Shown: piece after piece, positions 46,671-56,611 of the stretch
Layout of the letters: each line of letters begins with the position of its first letter
How positions within the stretch are numbered: position 1 is the first letter of the stretch
From: Spongilla lacustris
Lineage: Eukaryota; Porifera; Demospongiae; Spongillida; Spongillidae
Assembly: GCA_949361645.1 (NCBI GenBank)
Contig: OX442434.1
Coordinates: forward strand, 2,905,672-2,969,671
Direction: 5' to 3'
Length of the DNA stretch: 64,000 bases
Position numbers and translations under genes: made by a program
Notes under the pieces: model-generated
What the model was told of the DNA's origin: nothing
The model's database searches: none
What the model saw: the letters and a program-made list of their open reading frames with translations, nothing else

Positions 46671-48899
46671 AGGAAGGTAAGCTTGTGACTAGTTACAATG
46701 TCTTTATTACAATTAAGTTATGCTTACAGCCTTTACATCTTTGACAGTGCACACATGCAAGAGTACTTCATGTAACAGACTACAACGTTGCAATTCTATA
46801 CATTCAGACATTGGACGTTTATGCAAAAAATCACACAATCATGGGTTGCCTCACATCTGTTAAAAACAAAAAAAAACCCTGCTGATGTGGAAAAATCCAC
46901 TAATGCAGTCACTGTAGCTAGGAGATCTACCTAGCACTGCACAAATTAAATATTAGCATCACATTGTACATGTATACTACTGGTAGACAGTTCCACGTAT
47001 TTATTCACCGCATCTCTATAAACGTGATGTGCTCCCCATTCTTCACTGACATGCATAGTTTGGGGTAACCCACCCATTCACACGTCTTTTGCGCGCATGT
47101 TACAACAGCTTGAATTAGAGTCTTAGATTCTATACTATGTGACTATGTGCATGGAACTGCTGGGAGGCTATAAAAATTGTCTGTAGCATGAAATAGGACA
47201 CTAAATTAGGTATGTCAGCATTTTTTTTTTCAATTAATTGGTTTTACGTCAATTTACGTAGCAAATTTTTTATATTATGAAAATTTGTCTTCCAATACTA
47301 TTGAAATGAACTGCGTTTTTAATATCAGTAGTTGTAACGTCTGAAACACCTATCTTTACGTGGTAGATACATGTAATGTACGCAGAATGATTGGAGCAGT
47401 GAAATAAAATTGTGATGGTTACATGTGCTTACTTTGCATGTAGCTCACGTTATTGAAGTACAGCAATTTGTAAAAGGGGCATACATAATGAATAGAAAAC
47501 ATAATTTTATCATTTACAAATCTCTGGTATTGGAATCTAAACCAAAAAGTTCAGTCATTGTAACACCATATCAGAAGAAAGGGCTGCCAAAAGCCAGCCG
47601 GCCTGTCAGGCCAGACCACACCCACTTGATGTGCCATGGCTACCTTATTTGCACATGTATAAACCAAGCTCACTGTATGGCGTATACTATACTACTATTA
47701 TACAGCATGTTTGTTAGTACAGGTTGTGCTGGGCCCATGTTATAGATTACTTTCATTACGCAAGGGTACAACTGTACTACTGACGCATTTACATGTACAT
47801 GTACACTTTGTGGTTAAAAGCTGTTTTAGCATGTAGTATCTATGACCCAACTTTTGGCTGAATGAGGGCTTCCCACATATATATGGGTAGCAATCTCACA
47901 TCTGATACTCATGCCTTGCAGACATTTTCCCCATCTCCTTTTATAAACGCTGTGGTATGTAGCATGGTTACCAAAGGAATCTGATGAAGTCAATGACACT
48001 TGTTTTTTTTTTTTAAACATAGGGAATGAAATGAATATTCACAATGTTTCTCATATGGGTGGACTTAAAGCAACTATGTATTTCATGTGTCGAAGTGGGA
48101 TTCTTATAATCTGCATCATGGGAGAATGAGAGGTGGGCCTAAACCCTTATTTTGCCAAACTCCTCTGTGAAAAATCACCAATCTTTGCAAGATTCAAACT
48201 AGAAACCTCGTGATTCAGGAACCACTAGCATAGATGGATACAAATGCCTAGTTCTTATTTCAAAACCAAGGATGATTATTCACTAATTTCACAGTTATTC
48301 ATTCTGCTCTTCTATAATCTGTAGGATCAGTCTTGGTTTCTGAAATTGTATGCATCACCTTGTTGCTGCCATATAGTCATCCATCATCAAAGATGTCCTT
48401 TGCCATTCTTAGGGCAACTAATCTTTGTGGCTCTAGAATGAAATGGAGGAGAGTGATGGACATTAATGATGGAGTTGGGCTTCCCGGTTACATGGACTAA
48501 GTTGTGCAACCTGTTTATGTATTTATTAATATGTTGTCTATTACCATTAAAAATCTTGCTCCGTTTTAAAGAAAGAAACAGAACCAAATTAGGTCCTGTT
48601 TTTGGCCACAGCTGTAAAAAATCAAACTACTTTGTACAAGTGAGTGTACTTCATATCAGCTCCTGCATCCCACACCCTCCCATTCCCCTCCCCTTTCTCT
48701 TCTTTACATGCAGCTCATTAGGTAGTATAAAAGATGGCAGGCTAAACCCCCCCCCCCCCCCCCCCCCCCTCATCCAAACCACTGCCAGGGCCATTCTGGG
48801 TAGATGCTTACCCACCCAGGACAATGTAGTATTTTGATGTAGTGTAATGTACTACTTGTAGTGATGTTGTTGTACTATGAAAATAAATTTAAAAGGGTC
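46671..48899. other. No gene recognised; transposon terminus and poly-C
   Basis: 47583-47635 (agggctgccaaaagccagcc, ggcctgtcaggccag) is an end of the hAT-like family found at 11315. 48747-48769 is a run of 23 C. The frame 48466-48837 crosses the run and is not credible. AT-rich elsewhere. Confidence 0.45.
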
Positions 48900-49380
48900 A
48901 TCACTTCTAATGCCTGCTCATAAGATCCCCTTGGTCACAAAGCCAATGCCACAACCAACTTTGCAATGTGTTCACAGAGACTTGCCATAGAGCCCAGTTG
49001 AGATTGAAGAGGGATATGGGTACCTGACCCCCATGTTTTGCAGACATTTTGCTACCCAACTGGGCCCATGGTAAGCCGCCTGTCTTTGACATCTCAGTGA
49101 CATCACCGCTAAATCATCAGTAGCTGGATCGTCAGCTGGGGTAGTTGAATTGCCTTATCTACAGAAGAGCGAAGCACACTGAAAATGACCCAAAGTGCAT
49201 ATACCTTGGCCTGGAGTTGTACAACTAGTTGCAGAGGTGTATGGTGCTTGGGCTTGTGTCTCCCATCTTGCCATGATATCAGGCAAAAAATAGCTGTGGT
49301 ATCTGAGCTGTATGTCAGTCTCAATCTGAATTTGGTGAGAGCAAATGTGGAGCAATCCTCTCCTGGTTTATGCATCTAAA
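48900..49380 (+). pseudogene. RLE retroelement C-terminus, fragment 7 (degenerate)
   Basis: In broken frames: LLPNWAHGKPPVFDISVTSP at about 49050-49110, and LYVSLNLNLVRANVE near 49310-49355, aligned with ILVPNW...KPAAFDVTVTSP and IYGRLNLNLVRxNA of the other copies. Several stops. Confidence 0.65.
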
Positions 49381-49479
49381 AAAATGTCTGGCAGTTTTTG
49401 GTGTGTATACATGTGCATTTCAAGCTAAGATGTTAACTTGCAAATCCTGCAATTCATTGAGTAGTTGGATTAGGCTCAC

Positions 49480-49920
49480 ACATCAGCTTGGCTATCTGTG
49501 GTACACCTTCCCCAAGGCTTAAACTTCACCTTGATCCTTCTGAGTTTCACGGTACCCTTAAGTGGTGGTTAGGGGTCCCCATGAGTCAAGGTCATCCTTG
49601 CACTCAATGCATGTCCCATTCTTTGGTCACCATGCTGTGTCAGGCAAAAATGGTCCAGATGTGGTTTCCCACCACAAGAGAATACAGGACACCTTCTTTT
49701 ACATGCTTGGGTGCACAATTTGAAACTGGAAGCAGTCTGGGTCATGAAGTGTGGCGAACACAATCTGCTAATATCCTAATCCCTAACTGGGAGTGGAGCA
49801 AACCTTCAGCACTTGATCTCTGCATCACATCCCAACTTCATTATAAAACACTTGTGTGATGGCAGGATCAGCAGCAAAGCAGGCTGTAAAGAGGAAACAT
49901 CACAGTTAGGTTGAGTCACC
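49480..49920 (+). pseudogene. RLE retroelement, fragment 8 (degenerate)
   Basis: Reads LKLHLDPSEFHGTLKWWLGV, a damaged knuckle, SANILIPNWEWSKPSALDLC and a stop at 49857. It is the same family as the copies at 41-46 kb, with frame changes in the knuckle region. Confidence 0.7.
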
Positions 49921-51161
49921 TGTGTCAATGTAGAGGGTGTACATTTGTGTACATGTAGAGGGTGTACATCTGTGTACAATGCCTCTCCCATGACAGAGCA
50001 TCCATGGAACTAACCCCATAGCAGATGCTACACCAGAAGCTATGTTTGTATGTGCCATGTCCCACAGATATGTTGCCGAGGGGTGTACTGCTTATCTGTG
50101 TGATGTTGTGCTAGATATCCTATCCTTTGCTCCTCCTCTTTCCTCCTGTCTCATTATCTCTTCTCTCCTCCCCTTCCTCTCTTCTCTTTTCCCCCTTCTC
50201 TTCTCCCCTCTCCTCCCTTTCCCTTCTCTTCTTCCTTCCCCTCCTTCACAAATCACTTTCTTCTCCACCTATTTGCCCCAACACAGCTGGATATAAGGGA
50301 TATAGTTTGGCCATTATGATGGTAGACGTATTCTGGTAGTCCTTTTGCCCACCACATATGAAAATGGCAAGCAATCTGGTAAGCATGTTTGGTGTGAATG
50401 GCCAATCGCCTTAATCATACAAGGAATGGCATTTATGGTGATTAATCACAATGCCTTTGCTACTGGCTTTGAAGAATGCATGCGTACAGCTTTGAATCCT
50501 GTGAGGGGATAGGTGTGATGGAGGGAGGTTCTTGTGTATGACATGATGGGGTGTGTGTGCTATGCTTGGGTTGATCCTGATGAGCCAGTTTTGGTAGCTG
50601 GTGATCCAGAGCAGTTTAATGAAAAGCTTGTTAGGCGGGTCGATGCTCTGGTTGGGCATTTGTGGTCTGAATATATTCCATCACTACTAATACCTCCTCA
50701 CTACAACTTCTTTTTTAGGGATTCCCTCACCTTCCAGAATAACCTGGCTGGGAGGCTGGGTGTTGCTCACATGTCAGTTCAGTGACTTTAGCAAGAAATC
50801 GTTTCATTGTAATGTGATTTAATGATGATGGCAAGCGAGCAGATCAAACTGCCTTACATTGTATGCTGCTGTGATGTGACATTGCACTATACATGTATAA
50901 AAGGGTAGTATTCCAAGGTTCCTCTTATGTTCTTTCTTTGTTTGCTCTCATGCTGCATGCAACATATAAGTAAGAACCTGCCAGGAGAAAATGACGTGAA
51001 ACAAGGTATACATGTGAAAAAAAAAATTGGAACAGATGGATTCAATTTAAAAAAAAAAAGAAACTGTGAAATACTAATTATTAATAGGTCAGAAAAAATT
51101 GATTTTGTTCTATGATTTGCTGTCCCAAACTGACATCTTCAATGTACATGTAATGCAATCA
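49921..51161. other. No gene recognised; CT-rich block and one unassigned frame
   Basis: 50125-50255 is a strongly CT-rich (polypyrimidine) block. The frame 50534-50785 (83 codons, containing YAWVDPDEPVLVAGDPEQFN) has protein-like composition but no family I recognise and no splice context. It could be a retroelement remnant. Confidence 0.35.
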
Positions 51162-51258
51162 TGGGCACCCACAGCTTTTCTGGAAGGGTGGGGGGGGGGG
51201 GGGGGCATGGCCCCCCCCCCCCCCCCCCCCCCTGCTCCCCATGAGGACGCCCATGGTA
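51162..51258. repeat. Foldback with opposed G and C runs
   Basis: G16 (51190-51205), then CATGG, then C22 (51211-51232). Outside these, catgggcaccc (about 51164-51174) faces ggacgcccatgg (51243-51254). The whole is an inverted repeat able to form a hairpin with a G:C stem of up to 16 pairs. Run lengths may be sequencing estimates. Confidence 0.75.
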
Positions 51259-51767
51259 ATGGTATGTATAATTTTTGCACAGTTTGCCTTTCTACACATA
51301 AACATTATGTGGCAAAAGTTTTGCTCTTAGTTAATAACATTATATTCAAGAGTAACTATTTACTTACATTTTTAAAAATAGCTATAATTCAAACTTTGTT
51401 ATAAATCAGAACAATATAAAAATTCAACACACATTAAATTCATGTACTAGCATGGAATACATGTACATGCTACAAAATGTCTTTTTGAACAACATCACTT
51501 TCCTGGTGACAGTCGATTTCTGCATTAGAGTCATGGACAGGGTCACTTATGGTACTATTAAATATGGTCCCATAGCCTAATCTACTATACACCTTCCATG
51601 TATGATTCAGCGTTTTTATAAATTGCTAGATAAGTGTTACATGTATGCATTGCCTGAAGGTGCAATCGTAAATATATTCATATGCAACCCAACCCCCTAG
51701 GGGTTAATTATAAGTAAAAATAAGAGTATACATGTACGTACATCAGTGGCACTGGCGAAATACTAAA

Positions 51768-54014
51768 ATGGCAGAAGCCCACACGAATACAACATCGACG
51801 ATAACAGGCCACATTCAGGGGGTTTCTGAAGATGCCAGTAACTACGAAGAGTGTGAAGAATTCGTCTACATAGGTCGCAGGATTTGCGGTCTGAACCCTC
51901 CTGCAGCCGTTACGAAAAAAAAACCCTGCTGTACATCAAGAAGGATTAGCAGCAAAGGAGCCATTTTGGTCATTGCTATCTGTGTGGCCGTGGATACGGG
52001 ATACTACAGTACTCTGAATGCAGTGGGCGCACAAATTATCCCCGTGGGGGGGGGGCGGTGGGGCCATTTGGCAAAAATCTATTCGGAATCTCTTTGATCG
52101 GCACGGCCATTCCACAACTGTTCTATCCCCTTGCCGGATGGATCGCAGACGCTCGTATCGGGAGATATAGAGTAACTAAAATCAGCATGTGGCTCGTATT
52201 TATTGGATACTGTATGTTGTTCTTTCCGTTCCTCTTTCTTCAGCTGATCGACAAGCCTATGTACGTATATTACATATTTCCAGTGGCATATCTGGTTATT
52301 AATGCAGGCTTGGCGGGATTTAGAACAAATATCATTCAGTTTGGTATGGACCAAATGGTGGGTGCCTCCGGAAGCCAGCTGAGTGCCTTTATCCACTGGT
52401 ACTGGTGGAGTACATACGTTGGCAGTGAAACAGTTTCGGTGATACTTGGTTGTCTGTTTTCTGATTACCTTTCTTTGGTGGTTGAAGTTGGTGTCAATGT
52501 CCTATTTATGGGAGCTGCTCTGTTGTGTTGGTACTGCTTAGATAAGTGGCTGGTGAAGGAACCAATAAGCAGCAACCCTTTCAAGACAGTTTATGATGTT
52601 TTAAAATTTTGCTCGCAACACAAAATCCCTATACACAGAAGTTCTTTGACATACTGGGACGATACGCCCCCATCGAGGCTTGATCTGGGGAAGAGCAAGT
52701 ATGGAGGTCCATTTTCCACAGAGAAGGTTGAAGATGTGAAATCATTCTTTGCTATATCCCTGCTCTTGGTATCTGTGGGAGGATTTCTGATAGTTAATGA
52801 CACGGTAAGTACATGCATGTTAAGTAACAAAGGAGCAATCAAAAGCAATGCTTTTAAGGTTTCTTCTTGAAAATATTACCCAAAAAGAAAAGGTTTCATT
52901 ACCATTGTGGAGTAATGGGCTACAGGATGTTGACTTACAATTTCACGTTTTGCATTCAATCAGTGCAGTATAGTTTTACTGATTTGTTTTTCATGAACCT
53001 ATGTATAAGCAAGATATAAAAATATTCCATCTCTCTGAGAAAGTTAGTGGTATATAGGATTTGAGGCAATGGTGGTTCTCCAATCCCTTGTTTTGTGAGT
53101 TTCTTTTTACTACCTTCAAATCCAACTCTCTCATAGAGAGTGTTTTTATATCTTGTTATGTCTTGCACACATACATGTATTTTTTCCTACTCTTTTGTGC
53201 AATGGCATATTATATATTATTTTATATTTTATATATGTACATGATTTGCAATTCTGGTCGAAAGTATGAGGATGCTCTTGCTTTTGAGATGAACAATCCA
53301 ATATTGATTCGATATTGTTCAGTTCATGACATCATAACAACCCAAACTGTTATAATTCTGCTAGCAGTACCACTGCATGAATTTGTGATATGTCCATTGT
53401 TTGAAAATTACATACCTACCTCTTTGAAGAAGATTGGAATTGGAGCATTGGTGTCCATAGCTGCAATATCATCTGCATTGATAATTGATCTGTACATACA
53501 TGAAGGACCTGATCACACTCCCAAAGATCATTGCATTAAGTCAGAATCAAACACTACATATATGAATTCAAGCACCTCTGCCGCTTTAATTGCAGTGCCT
53601 ATAACAGTGGACTACATAGCAGAACTTATTGTTTATATATCAAGTACGTTTTTATGATTCAGTATATATATATATGTAAATTTACACCCTTGTTATTTAT
53701 TCACAGTATTTGAGTTCATATTTGCTCAATCACCATACAGTATGAGAAGTATGCTAGTCGGAACATGGTACACCATTCAGGGTCTTTATGCTATGGTACC
53801 ACTGATTATTGAGATAATTTTGACCTATGCCTATGGTAATTCAGAAGTTATGATCAGCTGCAATTCAGCATATTATGTGACAATAATTATCATTGGCATC
53901 ATTGGATTCTTGTTATACTCATTGGTAGCAAAGAGGTACAAGAAAAGGCTGAGAGATGAACACATTGATCAACACATAATTGTAGAGAACTATTATGCTT
54001 CACAACCTATTTAA
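51768..54014 (+). CDS. POT/SLC15-like membrane transporter, copy E (one frameshift)
   Basis: Exons 51768-52804, 53265-53643 and 53707-54014, with the same phases and exon-2 length (379 bp) as the other copies. About 574 residues are expected. Exon 1 length is one base short of phase: the frame shifts between IIPVGGG and GPFGKNLFG, within the G-rich stretch 52045-52065. Everywhere else the protein is intact (MAEAHTNT start, AGWIADARIGRYRVTK, FGMDQMVGASGSQLS, SPYSMRSMLVG). A miscounted G in assembly would explain it, otherwise this is a young pseudogene. Copies A and B have NSPYQKN in place of the G-rich segment, so the G tract itself is an insertion. TM1 lacks E-x-x-E-R, as in its paralogues. 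Intron 1 contains a foldback MITE. Confidence 0.85.
53010..53155. repeat. Foldback MITE family, copy 4
   Basis: caagatataaaaatattcca...ctctgagaaagttagtggta faces ctctcatagagagtgttttt...atatcttg. The centre is largely deleted. It lies inside intron 1 of transporter E and is absent from intron 1 of the other copies. Confidence 0.82.
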
Positions 54015-55569
54015 TGATGCACTATCTATATACATGTATATAATATTATATATAATTATAATTATATTTGGGCAGTGCAAGTATGAAGTATGCTTAATAG
54101 ATGTATTTTTTCTGAAGTGCATTGTAATACATTATTCTGTCCAGTCCATTTATTCCAGAGGTCCTTTTTTGGTGCCATATTTGTTTTTACATTGATGCCA
54201 TATCTTTTATGCATAAACTCCAAATAGTGGTCTCCATGTTTTGCATGTCCTGTCAAATCAAATGAAATGACTGTGGCCATTTCCCTAATGCAGTCACGAA
54301 CAGTATAACCAATCACCCTTTCCAACACTCAAGGGCATATTAAAGATCAGCAACGTGCCATACCCATCACATTTGGTTGACAAATCAGGTGGCTTTCACA
54401 AATACAGCACAGCAAGGCCCTCTACCATCCAGCTGGTACTTGAGCTGACATAATTAGGATGAGGGAACTTTGTACATGTACATAAATGTAATAACCATGC
54501 ACATCTAAATCTTCGTTAGATGAAGAGCACATGCGACACATACATGTACAACTGAACACAAAAAGGACATGGAGCATAATAGCAGAAGAATACTTCTGGC
54601 AAATAAATTACTCTATCTGAGTGCAGTCAGTCATATGTGCATGTAATGTACATAATGTTATTAATTAAAGATATCTACTCAGTAGTCTTCTATACACAGG
54701 GTGTTTCTCAATGAAGAAAAATTGTTTATAAATTAACCACAAGCAGTTAATTAACTGGTTTTATTCAAATTTAAGTTCTAACAGCAAAAGAAGACATGCT
54801 GGTGAAATAAAATTAATGTAATCTTTAATGGTTACACTGGGGCAAACCACTGACATGTTTATTCTGCTCTCCCAGCTCAGCAGTATAACCTGAGGTCATG
54901 CTTGTCCCAATAAAAAGTTTAACTTGAGCGGATTGATTACCTTCAGGTCAAATGCTGCTGAATGTGAGAGAGCACCAACACATCAGCTGGACATGATCTG
55001 TCCTTTGAGCAAGACAAAGCCCTGACAGAAATCTGCAAAGCCTGTGAAAAATGGAAGCTACCATTTCACTAAGGCTTGGAGTTCATTGGGCAGCTGGTCT
55101 AATCCCAATTTTGGAGATGGTTGTGCCCTCAGCCATGCATGCACTTGGGGAGCAGAGATGGCTAGTAGTCAATCAAGCAAAGAAAGGAAGCCAGCTTTCT
55201 CGATGGCTGAGGATAGCTTGTGCTGATGCATGAATATGATTATTATACCATTAATTAATAATATACATGTGCATATAAATTATATATGTAATTATATGAC
55301 TTGATAAAGTAATACTGAAAACTGCTACCAAACTAACAATTTAAAAAGATTGAAATATTTATTTTAGGAATGAGTTGTGTGCTTGAAGGTCATGTAATTA
55401 GTTATTGAAGTTACAATCCTTAAAGCATATCCATCAATTTCCTTTTTGATTTTTTGAGCCACAATGTACAGAAAACGGCTGGTTTGCTATTTTAAGTTGT
55501 AAATTTAAACATTGAACTTAGTGAAAAAAGGAATGTTACAAATACTAGCTTGCACAAATAGGTATAGTA
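54015..55569. other. No gene recognised; one unassigned frame
   Basis: The minus-strand frame 54062-54328 (88 codons, containing IGYTVRDCIREMATVISFDL) looks protein-like, but I cannot assign it and see no supporting exon. 54950-55235 has open frames of unknown origin. A TA-rich simple repeat lies at 54040-54068 and 55255-55300. Confidence 0.35.
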
Positions 55570-55835
55570 ACTGGTTGTGTTAAATAAAACCTACATGTAT
55601 TTTAAGGTATAGTAAAATGTGGCAAATATATTGTTTACATGTATTTTGTATACTTGTGTTACAGGGTATTGGAAATTCCTTTCAAGGGCTGGTATTTGAA
55701 TGCTTTCTTGTTTTACCCTGTTGGCATGTATTGATCGGAAATATATCAGATGAAACTTCTGTTGTTGGAAAACTGTATGATACTGCTGTCTTCACAAAAC
55801 TCACCCAATTACGTAAGAATAAACTGAACTCATAA
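55570..55835 (+). pseudogene. Duplicated last exon of the GPR157-like gene
   Basis: After an acceptor (tgtgttacag, ending 55664) the sequence encodes GIGNSFQGLVFECFLVLPCW and then diverges, ending in a stop at 55835. It corresponds to GPCR exon 3 (39776 onward: GIGNSSQGLVNAFLFCLLTR). The upstream intron sequence (gttaaataaaa, cttgtgttacag) is also shared. No exon 1 or 2 homologue lies before it, so it is a partial duplicate and probably not expressed as a receptor. Confidence 0.8.
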
Positions 55836-56611
55836 TGGTCGAGTTATACTGAAAACTACCTGCATAATGCTGCAATTAGCAAATGCTGGTATTTGTATTT
55901 TTGTGTCTTCACAACTGACTGAAGCACTAGCTCAACTCAATGTAACATTTTAAGGCACAATCAAAATTCCATTTTCAGTCCTTGAATTCTTTTAAAATAT
56001 ATATGCGCACTGCAATATTCAACACTTACAAAGTGGAGCCCCTCAAATGCAGGCACCATCAGAACATACCTCAAACATACCTCAAAGGGCCTGGCCATTG
56101 AGGTTTCAGCATGAAGTCAAGGAAATTTTTTGGAATCAAAACCTCTCCAGAATACAATACATTTCAGGAATATGTGTAAAGAGGTGCTCGATTGCAATTT
56201 TGCACTATTTGCCTTAGATGTAATTGTATAGTATTACGTACTGGGCTCTTTTGATCTGGCTACTATAACTCACACAAGGCCCTGGTTGCCACAAACATAT
56301 TTGTATTGAAATTACCACAGTGTAAGAAGAAAATATTTGGTCATTTTATACATGTACCTCTTTCAAATTTATTGTTACATATATCCATATCAGAATATAG
56401 TTAGCACAATGTAAATATATTTTACCTTACAAAAAATTGTTTTTAAACAGCAAAATATGATAAGAAAGGATTTTGAAATATTAAACTGATGCATATACAG
56501 TACTCTGTCCAAGTCTTGTAGAACTGAAAATACTGCAGTCAATGCATATGAGAGAGAATGAATATGTCAAAAGGCTGTATATTACTGACTAACATTGCAT
56601 GGTTGTCTCTT
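55836..56611. other. No gene recognised; ADAM 3' flank
   Basis: AT-rich sequence downstream (minus direction) of the ADAM stop codon. It should include its 3' untranslated region. No clear AATAAA could be assigned. Confidence 0.35.
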
